From: Flagellimonas oceanensis
GTDB lineage: Bacteria > Bacteroidota > Bacteroidia > Flavobacteriales > Flavobacteriaceae
Direction of reading: 5' to 3'
DNA length: 64,000 nt
NCBI RefSeq assembly: GCF_003992595.1
Contig: NZ_RZNA01000024.1
Location: 137,199 to 201,198 of the forward strand
Below are positions 38,654 to 48,402 of the stretch, piece after piece (position 1 is the stretch's first letter; each line of letters begins with the position of its first letter). Position numbers and translations under genes: made by a program. The notes beneath the pieces were generated by a model. That model was not told the DNA's origin. It searched no databases and saw only the letters and a program-made list of their open reading frames with translations.

Positions 38654-40195
38654 TTAGATTTTCTGCAACCAATAACGCATATCCACTTCTTTGGAAATGA
38701 TGTCCTTCACTTCTGAAAGCTTTACGCGTTTTTGGTCCATGGTATCCCTATGACGGATGGTTACCGTATCGTCCTCCAATGTTTGATGGTCCACGGTTAC
38801 ACAGAAAGGGGTTCCTGCAGCATCCTGACGACGGTATCTACGCCCTACAGCATCCTTTTCGTCATAATCCACATTAAAATCCCATTTGAGCTCATCCACT
38901 AATTTTTGTGCGACTTCTGGAAGTCCATCACGCTTCAACAATGGGAGAACAGCGACCTTATTGGGAGCCAACACTGCTGGAATCTTAAGTACGGTACGCG
39001 TAGATCCGTTTTCCAACTCTTCTTCCTGCAACGAATTGGAGAACACCGCCAAGAACATACGATCCAATCCTATGGATGTTTCCAGTACATATGGGGTGTA
39101 GCTCTTATTTTCCTCGTGGTCGAAATATTGAAGTTTCTTACCTGAATATTCCTCATGCTTGCCCAAATCAAAATCGGTACGGGAATGGATTCCTTCCAAT
39201 TCTTTGAAACCGAATGGGAACCTGAACTCGATATCCGCGGCAGCATCGGCATAGTGGGCCAATTTTTCATGGTCATGGAAACGGTAGTTGTCCTCTCCCA
39301 TTCCAAGGGAAAGGTGCCATTTCATACGTTTTTCCTTCCAGGCTTCGTACCACTCCAGTTGGGTACCTGGTTTTATAAAGAATTGCATCTCCATCTGTTC
39401 GAACTCCCTCATGCGGAAAATAAACTGACGGGCCACAATCTCGTTACGGAAGGCTTTTCCTGTTTGGGCAATACCAAACGGAATCTTCATCCTTCCTGTT
39501 TTTTGTACGTTCAAAAAGTTGACAAATATACCTTGGGCGGTCTCAGGACGAAGGTATAGGTCCATGGCACTATCAGCGGAAGCCCCTAGTTTGGTGCCGA
39601 ACATCAGGTTGAACTGCTTTACATCAGTCCAGTTTTTAGACCCTGAAAGTGGACAGGCAATTTCCAACTCTTCAATTAACGCCTTAACATCGGCCAAATC
39701 TTCATTTTCTAGAGATTTGCCCATTCTTTTTAAAATGGAATCGGCTTTCTCTTGATAGCCTAGCACCCTATTATTCGTTGCAAGAAACTGTTCTTTATCA
39801 AAACTATCACCAAAGCGTTTTTCGGCCTTTTTGACTTCTTTTTCGATTTTGGCCTCGATTTTGGCCACATAATCTTCAATCAGAACATCAGCGCGATATC
39901 TTTTCTTGGAATCCTTGTTATCTATCAACGGGTCATTGAAGGCATCCACGTGGCCAGAGGCCTTCCAAGTGGTGGGATGCATAAATATGGCGGCATCGAT
40001 GCCCACAATATTCTCATTGAGCTGCACCATGGCCTTCCACCAATATTCTCGAATGTTCTTTTTTAGCTCGGCACCGTTTTGACCGTAGTCATAAACAGCA
40101 CTGAGTCCATCATAAATCTCACTGGATTGAAATACATAACCGTACTCCTTTGCGTGGGAGATAACCTTCTTAAAAATGTCTTCCTGATTTGCCAT
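38654..40195 (-). CDS. glyQS: Glycyl-tRNA synthetase (homodimeric type)
   Basis: A 513-residue class II synthetase of the eukaryote/archaea-like alpha2 type. Motif-bearing regions are SSEIYDGLSAVYDYGQNGAE near the start, LRPETAQGIFVNF, FRNEIVARQFIFRMREFEQM (motif 2 region) and TSIGLDRMFLAVF. The C-terminal anticodon-binding domain is present. It charges tRNA-Gly. The gene upstream on the same strand, 36 bases away, is a coiled-coil protein. Confidence 0.97.
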   Translation of the reverse strand: MANQEDIFKKVISHAKEYGYVFQSSEIYDGLSAVYDYGQNGAELKKNIREYWWKAMVQLNENIVGIDAAIFMHPTTWKASGHVDAFNDPLIDNKDSKKRYRADVLIEDYVAKIEAKIEKEVKKAEKRFGDSFDKEQFLATNNRVLGYQEKADSILKRMGKSLENEDLADVKALIEELEIACPLSGSKNWTDVKQFNLMFGTKLGASADSAMDLYLRPETAQGIFVNFLNVQKTGRMKIPFGIAQTGKAFRNEIVARQFIFRMREFEQMEMQFFIKPGTQLEWYEAWKEKRMKWHLSLGMGEDNYRFHDHEKLAHYADAAADIEFRFPFGFKELEGIHSRTDFDLGKHEEYSGKKLQYFDHEENKSYTPYVLETSIGLDRMFLAVFSNSLQEEELENGSTRTVLKIPAVLAPNKVAVLPLLKRDGLPEVAQKLVDELKWDFNVDYDEKDAVGRRYRRQDAAGTPFCVTVDHQTLEDDTVTIRHRDTMDQKRVKLSEVKDIISKEVDMRYWLQKI

Positions 40196-40231
40196 TGGGC
40201 AAAAATAGAATTTTACCCAAAAAGTAGTATG

Positions 40232-41128
40232 CTATTTCAGCTGAAATTCGGTCGAAGCCAATAATCTTTCATCCTCAAATACATTTAAGGTGTAAATTCC
40301 CTCTGCCAAAGACCCCTCGGGAACGGTAATGGCATCACAAACGCTGATTTCCTTTCCAGTGTACACAATCTCCACCTTTTTGCTATAGGTATTGCCGCTT
40401 ACGGAAATAGTATTCGCGTTGTCCTCGATAATGGCCATGTTGGGGTCCAAGAACTGTAGGTACAGCACCTTAATGTCCCCTCTGGAATTGGGGTCGCTCA
40501 AAATGGTGACGCACCCCCTCAGTTTTTCGATAACCGAAGCCTTATTGGTTTTGATGGGCCTGCCCGCCCTTAATCTGAATCCACTACCTTCGGCATCTTG
40601 TAATTTCAGATAGCTTTTGATTCGTAACTCTCGGGTAAGTTCCTTGTTGGTTTCACGAAGCAAGGATTCTGTCCGTTCCATGCTATTGGCCCTTCCTCTA
40701 AGCTCCTCCATTTGCCTGACAGTTTCCTCATATTTACTGGCCAGCAAACTATTGTTGTAGCGTAAAAAGTTGTTCTTAAGCTTAAGGCTGTCAAAACGCA
40801 ATTCCAATTTACGAAGCTCCTTTCTGGTCTCCTTCAATTTGGTAATGCTGAAGTTCAATCTCCCTACGGAATCCAATAATTGCTGTACCCTAAAACGAGA
40901 GGTTTGCAGCTCGATTTCGTTTACCTCGTTCAATCCCGATAAACGATCGACCTCGGCCCGCATCAAAGTTAAATCTTTAACCAAAAGTCCTTTTTCCTCT
41001 TCCAAATAAATCATTTGGTTTTTGGACTGTGCGTAGCTGTAATAAAAAGCTATAAGAATCCCAACTATGGCCGCTGCCATGGCGGCAAAGATAATTTTGT
41101 AGTTGAAAGTGTTATCTTGGGAGTTCAT
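40232..41128 (-). CDS. Membrane-anchored coiled-coil protein
   Basis: A 298-residue protein not assigned to a named family. It has one N-terminal membrane helix (about residues 12-33), a long coiled coil (about 38-165, heptad-rich with LKETRKELRKLELRFDSLKL), and a C-terminal beta-sandwich-like domain (about 185-298, SVIEKLRGCVTILSDPNSRG). The orientation would place the coiled coil and beta domain outside the cytoplasm. It lies upstream of glyQS. A scaffolding or envelope role can be imagined, but nothing shows it. Confidence 0.65.
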   Translation of the reverse strand: MNSQDNTFNYKIIFAAMAAAIVGILIAFYYSYAQSKNQMIYLEEEKGLLVKDLTLMRAEVDRLSGLNEVNEIELQTSRFRVQQLLDSVGRLNFSITKLKETRKELRKLELRFDSLKLKNNFLRYNNSLLASKYEETVRQMEELRGRANSMERTESLLRETNKELTRELRIKSYLKLQDAEGSGFRLRAGRPIKTNKASVIEKLRGCVTILSDPNSRGDIKVLYLQFLDPNMAIIEDNANTISVSGNTYSKKVEIVYTGKEISVCDAITVPEGSLAEGIYTLNVFEDERLLASTEFQLK

Positions 41129-41162
41129 GAGGTTGACAGACTACGCTAAAAATGTATAAGAT

Positions 41163-41679
41163 TTGATACCAAAAAGGTTGGCTAAGATAATAAACGAGAT
41201 TAACAACATCCTATTGCCAAGGGTATGTTTTGGATGTAATACCCAATAATTTAGTGGAGAACGCATTTTATGTGCCGTTTGTCGACATGATGTGCCACTC
41301 ACCGATCATAACTATCTGGAAGAAAATGCAGTGGACCGCATATTTTACGGCAGAATCCCGATAAAAAAGGCAGCATCTTTCATTTTTTTCTCAAAAAATG
41401 GTCTGATTAAAAATTTATTGCACTGGATGAAGTATAAAAACCAAGAACAAATCGGAGGCTTTTTTGGCGAATGGTGTGGTGCGCATACAAGGGCGCTGGG
41501 AAAGCTCCAAAGATGCTTTTGCACTCAATGCATCAAACAGCCGAGATTATAAGCACGTACTCTTGGTGGACGATGTGGTCACTACCGGGGCAACCATAGA
41601 ATCGTGCGCACAAACACTTCTTCAGCAAAAAAATGTAGCGGTCTCCGTACTGAGTATGGCCATGACTTCAGAGGGTTAA
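41163..41679 (+). pseudogene. comF: comF phosphoribosyltransferase pseudogene
   Basis: Remains of a ComF-family gene. Starting from TTG at 41163 the frame reads the N-terminal zinc-finger region (CFGCNT at 41226-41243, CAVC at 41271-41282) but is cut by TAA at 41247-41249, where a TTA leucine codon fits the family. It then continues through MKYKNQEQIGGFFGEW to about 41475. The next family segment, GRWESSKDAFAL and the PRPP-binding VLLVDDVVTTGATIES, follows at once in a different frame to 41679. The middle of the family (about 50-65 residues) is missing. A nonsense codon plus a deletion/frameshift makes a functional product unlikely. Confidence 0.82.
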
Positions 41680-41744
41680 AATTTATTAATGCGGTGCCCC
41701 AGTTTTCAAATTAGTTGTTTCTTTGTTCCACATTATTTTTAGGC

Positions 41745-43364
41745 ATGGTGTACTTAAAAAAACTGTTTGGACTTCTTTTTTTGGCTTTTATCGCCCTTGC
41801 CCTGTGGCAATGTGCTAAACGAGGTTCACCAAGTGGAGGTCCAAAGGATGTTACACCACCTGAGCTTTTACGCACCGAACCCGAAAACTATAGCACCAAT
41901 TTCAAAGCCAAGAAAATACGCCTTTATTTTGATGAACTCATCAAACTGGAGGATGTGCAAAACCAATTGGTGGTCTCACCGCCTTTTAAATATCCTGCTG
42001 AGATAACTCCGATGGGAGGGCCCAGCAAGTATATAGAAGTGGTCATCAAGGATACTCTTCGGGAAAATACCACGTACACCATCAACTTTGGACAAAGCAT
42101 TGTAGACAACAACGAAGGAAATCCGAACAGTTTTTTGACCTATGTGTTCTCTACAGGAGACTATCTCGATTCGTTGACCCTATCCGGGGCAGTAAAAGAT
42201 GCCATCAATCGAAAAGCAGATGAGTTCATCAGTGTGATGCTTTATGAAATGGACAGTACCTATACTGATTCCACGATATTTAAGGAACCCCCATTATATA
42301 TTACCAATACAGGTGACAGCCTTCCATTTTTTGAATTAAGGAACCTAAAAGGTGGAAAATATGCCTTGTTTGCGCTCAAGGATGTGAACAAAAACAATAT
42401 GTTCGACCAGGGACAGGACAAAATCGGATTCATAGAGGATACCATTACCTTGCCAACAGATTCCATTTATGGCTTGAACCTGTTCCGTGAACAACTCAAT
42501 TACAAGGCTACTGTACCAAGTTTTGTGGCCAACAATAAAATCATTTTTGGATATCAAGGCGACTACAGGGATATGGTCATTGAAACCCTGACATCACTGC
42601 CCGATTCCGTTGACACCAAAATATTGAAAGAACGGAACAAGGACACTCTGAATTATTGGATGACCCCAACCGATTTGGACTCTATTGTTTTTACGGTTAG
42701 AAATGACAAAGCCCTGATCATAGACACTTTCACGGTCAAAATGCGGGATTTGCCCATGGATTCCCTAACGGTCTCCACTTCTACGAGTGGGAAATTCAAT
42801 TTTGAGGACACTTTCAGTTTGCTGGCGAACACTCCTATTAGCGCATTGGACACTTCCCAAATTGCATTAGTGGTCAGCGATTCCATTCCTGCAAATTACA
42901 CCTACGTGCTGGACACAGTACAGAATAAGGTGGATTTCGATTTTGAGGTGGAGCCGAACCAAAAATATTCTTTCTCCCTTTTGCCTGGGGCGATTACCGA
43001 TTTCTTTGGAGTTGAAAATGACACATTGGCTTATAATCTATCCACAGGCAGCTATGCTGACTATGGCAATTTACGTATGATTTTGGGCGGCAATGTCACT
43101 TACCCCGTTATTGTTCAGCTTACGAACGAAAATGGAGTAGTTCAGCGGGAAATTGTTGCTTCCGAATCCCAAGTACTTGAATTCAACCATTTGGATCCAG
43201 GCAATTATGTGGCCCGGGTAATTTTTGATGAAAATGGCAATGGAAAATTGGATACGGGTAACTTTCTTGAAAGAAGACAGCCAGAAGAAATCAGCTACTA
43301 TCCAGGAACTATTGAGATCAGGGCCAACTGGGAAAAGGAGGAAACCTTTATCCTTTCAAACTAA
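41745..43364 (+). CDS. Ig-like (SbsA/Big_5) lipoprotein
   Basis: A lipoprotein of 539 residues. The lipobox is ALWQC (Cys22), followed by a GSPSGGPKDVTPPELL linker and a bacterial Ig-like domain of the SbsA type (residues about 35-140, FDELIKLEDVQNQLVVSPP). The rest is beta-rich, with repeats that look like prealbumin-like modules (GGKYALFALKDVNKNNMFDQ and YVARVIFDENGNGKLDTG). A surface or periplasmic structural role is likely. Its 3' end overlaps the convergent omega-amidase gene by 17 bases. Confidence 0.82.
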   Translation: MVYLKKLFGLLFLAFIALALWQCAKRGSPSGGPKDVTPPELLRTEPENYSTNFKAKKIRLYFDELIKLEDVQNQLVVSPPFKYPAEITPMGGPSKYIEVVIKDTLRENTTYTINFGQSIVDNNEGNPNSFLTYVFSTGDYLDSLTLSGAVKDAINRKADEFISVMLYEMDSTYTDSTIFKEPPLYITNTGDSLPFFELRNLKGGKYALFALKDVNKNNMFDQGQDKIGFIEDTITLPTDSIYGLNLFREQLNYKATVPSFVANNKIIFGYQGDYRDMVIETLTSLPDSVDTKILKERNKDTLNYWMTPTDLDSIVFTVRNDKALIIDTFTVKMRDLPMDSLTVSTSTSGKFNFEDTFSLLANTPISALDTSQIALVVSDSIPANYTYVLDTVQNKVDFDFEVEPNQKYSFSLLPGAITDFFGVENDTLAYNLSTGSYADYGNLRMILGGNVTYPVIVQLTNENGVVQREIVASESQVLEFNHLDPGNYVARVIFDENGNGKLDTGNFLERRQPEEISYYPGTIEIRANWEKEETFILSN

Positions 43365-44124
43365 ATTGGTCCCGATCTTCCAAAAACCGTAGTTTTTTTC
43401 GGGTCGAGTCAATATGCTCTTTGTTCAAGGTAGCATATAGGATGCCTTCCTCTTCTGAAAAAGCCAATGGATTACCCAACACATCATAAACCGTGGAATG
43501 TCCAGGATATTCAAAATCAAGACCATCCAATCCTGTACGGTTTACGCCAATACAGTACGCCATGTTTTCAATGGCCCTGGCTTTAAGTAGCGTATCCCAT
43601 GCATTGATTCTTTTTTTTGGCCAATTGGCCACATAGATCAATACATCATAATCTTCGGTATTTCTGGACCAAACGGGAAATCTAAGATCGTAACAGATCA
43701 TAGGGCAAATTTTGAAGCCTTTATATTCAAAAATGAGCTTTTCGCTTCCGGCTTCGTAAACCTCATCTTCCCCTGCTAGGGTAAACGTGTGCTTTTTATC
43801 GTAGGCCTCAACCATCCCTTCCGGTGATACAAAATACAAGCGATTAAAAAATTTACCTTTATCTTGGAATATAAGGCTTCCCAATAGCGCTTTGTTTTGT
43901 TCTTGGGCCATTTGCTTCATCCAAGTTAAGGTGCCTTCACTTTCCGACAACGCTATCCTTTTGGGCTTCATAGTAAACCCCGTTGTGAACATTTCGGGCA
44001 ATACGATCACATCCACATTATCAGGGTTGCTTGCTATTTTTTCCTCAAACATATTTCGATTACTTACCGGGTCTTCCCAGTACAGATCAGTTTGAATCAA
44101 AGCAATGTTCAAGGTTGTGGGCAT
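43348..44124 (-). CDS. Nitrilase-superfamily omega-amidase-like hydrolase (YafV type)
   Basis: A 258-residue carbon-nitrogen hydrolase. The Glu-Lys-Cys triad is E44 (VLPEMFTTGF), K110 (EAYDKKHTF) and C144 (ICYDLRFPVWSR). The sequence is close in style to YafV/Nit2 omega-amidases, which clear alpha-ketoglutaramate or related repair substrates in the cytoplasm. The ankyrin gene ends at the base before its ATG, so both may be in one transcript from katG downward. Confidence 0.92.
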   Translation of the reverse strand: MPTTLNIALIQTDLYWEDPVSNRNMFEEKIASNPDNVDVIVLPEMFTTGFTMKPKRIALSESEGTLTWMKQMAQEQNKALLGSLIFQDKGKFFNRLYFVSPEGMVEAYDKKHTFTLAGEDEVYEAGSEKLIFEYKGFKICPMICYDLRFPVWSRNTEDYDVLIYVANWPKKRINAWDTLLKARAIENMAYCIGVNRTGLDGLDFEYPGHSTVYDVLGNPLAFSEEEGILYATLNKEHIDSTRKKLRFLEDRDQFSLKG

Positions 44125-44601
44125 TTAGTATTTTTTTAAAAGTTCTTCCAATTCGGTATTTCCCTGTTCCAGAACGAGATCCTTCGCTGTTTTCCCCCTG
44201 TTATCCTTTACCGACGCATCTGCTCCGTTATTTAACAGCATTTCGGCAATATCTTTCCGATTAAAAGTTACGGCGTAGATGAGGCAAGTGGCCCCCATGG
44301 CGTTTTTTTGACTGACATTGGCCCCTGCATCGATCAACTTTTCGGCAATGTCGGTAAATCCTTTGAAACATACTCCCATGAGCGCAGTATTCCCCGATCC
44401 GTCCAAGGCATCCACTTGGGCCCCTTTGTCCAATAAAAATGTTACGATCTCCCCATGTCCATAGTAAGCCGCCAACAAAAGTGGTGTTGAACCCCTTTCG
44501 TCCTTGGCTTCTAAAAAATCAGGGGTGTTTTGCAAAAGATTCTCTACGGCCTTTGCGTTCCCATTACGTATTTGGTTGAAGAATTCCTTTGTATTGTTCA
44601 T
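44125..44601 (-). CDS. Ankyrin repeat protein, katG-linked
   Basis: A 158-residue protein with about four ankyrin repeats (for example GSTPLLLAAYYGHGEIVTFL and GNTALMGVCFKGFTDIAEKL). No signal peptide is seen with the ATG at 44601. Ankyrin proteins are found next to catalase genes in other bacteria (AnkB with KatB in Pseudomonas, Cj1386 with KatA in Campylobacter), where they help catalase activity or heme loading. Here it directly follows katG, so a similar helper role is inferred. A leaky terminator lies between them. Confidence 0.85.
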   Translation of the reverse strand: MNNTKEFFNQIRNGNAKAVENLLQNTPDFLEAKDERGSTPLLLAAYYGHGEIVTFLLDKGAQVDALDGSGNTALMGVCFKGFTDIAEKLIDAGANVSQKNAMGATCLIYAVTFNRKDIAEMLLNNGADASVKDNRGKTAKDLVLEQGNTELEELLKKY

Positions 44602-44613
44602 AGCTATGTGAAA

Positions 44614-44655
44614 GTTATAAAAAAACTGCCACAACCTCCTTGGTCATGGCAGTCT
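44614..44655 (-). terminator. Intrinsic terminator/attenuator between katG and the ankyrin gene
   Basis: On the minus strand ACTGCCATGACC pairs with GGTTGTGGCAGT (two wobble pairs) and is followed by seven T residues. It lies about 50 bases past katG and just before the ankyrin start, so it would lower the downstream message relative to katG. Confidence 0.72.
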
Positions 44656-44704
44656 TTGTAAATTCTAATTTTCTCCTTCTATTTTTTGTTATGGGCAGGA
44701 TTGA

Positions 44705-46933
<2,229 letters not shown>

Positions 46934-47083
46934 TTAAATAGATTTTCGGATTACTAAATTTACGAAATCGCACTCCTTTATCATAGAGGTTTGATATTAA
47001 AATACTATTAAAACATAGCTGTTCTCTATTGCGAATTGATGCGATATAGAAAAAATTTAACTCATTCGATTTTCTTAACAATT

Positions 47084-47130
47084 ATTGGGAAAGCCTATCC
47101 CAATATCAGCGACTACGTTTTCTAACTTTG
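47084..47130 (+). promoter_or_regulatory. Promoter and small inverted repeat upstream of the SYLF gene
   Basis: TAACTTTG at 47123-47130 matches TAnnTTTG and gives a leader of about 20 bases. An inverted repeat ATTGGGA (47084-47090) / TCCCAAT (47098-47104) lies just upstream. The rest of 46919-47083 shows only AT-rich sequence. Confidence 0.5.
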
Positions 47131-47154
47131 AGTAATCACAAAAAATAAATAATT

Positions 47155-47685
47155 ATGAAAATGATAAAATCCATCCTGGTAATAGCTGTTGTGCTGCTGG
47201 GAACAAGTGCCTTTGCACAGAGTAAAAAAGATAAGAAAATAATGGCCGATGCCCAAAAAGCAAAGGCCACTCTCTTGGAGACAAGTCCAGGTTTGGAACC
47301 CTTTTTTGACGAATCCGCAGGCTATGTGATTTTTCCCAATGTTGGAAAAGGCGGTTTTATTATTGGAGGCGCATCAGGTAACGGTGTGGTCTACGAAAAT
47401 GGTAATGCCGTGGGTATGGCCGATCTTAAAAAATTGAACATTGGCCTACAAGCTGGAGGACAGGCCATCATAGAGGTGATTTTCTTTGAAACCGATGTGG
47501 ACCTACAGCGTTTTAAAACTGAAAAGTTCCAATTTGCGGCCGAAACATCTGCGGTTGCCTTAAAGTCGGGCATTGCCTTTGAGGCCAAATACAAGGATGG
47601 TGTAGCCGTTTTTGCACTTCCAAAAGCCGGCCTTATGGCCGATGCCTCGGTGGGTGGACAAAAATTTAGGTACAAAGCATTTTAA
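47155..47685 (+). CDS. SYLF/YSC84-type lipid-binding protein
   Basis: A 176-residue secreted protein with a signal peptide (to SAFAQ) and a SYLF domain (residues about 60-176; GYVIFPNVGKGGFIIGGASG and later AVALKSGIAFEAKYKDGVAVF). In eukaryotes SYLF domains bind phosphoinositides; bacterial ones are periplasmic and poorly understood. It is a single gene opposite katG. The 181-base gap after it holds only a small AATTAAATT-centred hairpin. Confidence 0.88.
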   Translation: MKMIKSILVIAVVLLGTSAFAQSKKDKKIMADAQKAKATLLETSPGLEPFFDESAGYVIFPNVGKGGFIIGGASGNGVVYENGNAVGMADLKKLNIGLQAGGQAIIEVIFFETDVDLQRFKTEKFQFAAETSAVALKSGIAFEAKYKDGVAVFALPKAGLMADASVGGQKFRYKAF

Positions 47686-47866
47686 ACAACTCAATCCCAA
47701 TCCCCTGAAGAAAAATTCTCGGGGTCGGGGTATCTTCCCATATCGGTAATAGAGCTACTCGATCGCATAAAAGTCACGGAATTAAATTCCGGGACCATTT
47801 AAGGATTGTCTCAAAGTACATTGAAGGATTTCCTTGCCTAAGCGCGAAGACGACATTAATCCACAT

Positions 47867-48304
47867 TTATGCTAACCATTGCGCCCATGGAATACGACTC
47901 AAAATCAACAGCAAACCCAGTCCATAGAAAATGGAGATGGTCTTGAACTTACGATCGCTTTCCATCATTTTTTTGTGACGGGACCACCCGACTGTAATCA
48001 AAACCAAAGCAATGATGTTAATGAATGGATGTTCTACGGCCAAAAGCCTTGCCGGGGCATTGAGTCCGCCCATGCCCAAGGTTTTTATGGCTTTGAATCC
48101 ATTGCCGGATACAAAATACAAAATAAGGCCTACCACCAGTTGAATGTGGCTCAATATAAGCGCGAACAAGCTGATGCGAAGGTCTTTTTGTAGGGTAAAG
48201 TCCTTTTTGCCCAACCAGCCTGCTATGGCATTGATGACAGCGATCACTAAAACGGCCAGCACCACATAGGCCAAATAAGAGTGTAGGTTCTTGATGATTT
48301 CCAT
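47867..48304 (-). CDS. Four-helix membrane protein, possible b-type cytochrome
   Basis: A 145-residue protein with four hydrophobic helices. Histidines lie at the ends of helices: H8 near helix 1, SHIQ in helix 2 and VEHPFINI in helix 3, a layout that could hold heme b. Bacteroidota homologues are often labelled cytochrome B, but the assignment is uncertain. No partner oxidoreductase is nearby. It lies just downstream of the terminator of the large TonB receptor. Confidence 0.65.
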   Translation of the reverse strand: MEIIKNLHSYLAYVVLAVLVIAVINAIAGWLGKKDFTLQKDLRISLFALILSHIQLVVGLILYFVSGNGFKAIKTLGMGGLNAPARLLAVEHPFINIIALVLITVGWSRHKKMMESDRKFKTISIFYGLGLLLILSRIPWAQWLA

Positions 48305-48346
48305 TAGGTAGAGTTTGTGTGGCCTAAAAATACGGAATTTTGGAGA

Positions 48347-48382
48347 TAAAAAAAGCCCCTCGCTAAAGTGAAGGGCTTTTAA
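48347..48382 (-). terminator. Intrinsic terminator after the 932-residue TonB receptor
   Basis: The stem AAAAGCCCxTC / GAAGGGCTTTT with A and T flanks lies 20 bases past the receptor stop codon on the minus strand. Confidence 0.85.
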
Positions 48383-48402
48383 TTTATCTTTTCCAGGTTA
48401 TG

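Noticed and set aside
41292-41679. Two short plus-strand frames that could be called as separate hypothetical genes
   Set aside because: Their translations are the N- and C-terminal parts of ComF in different frames, so they are one decayed gene.
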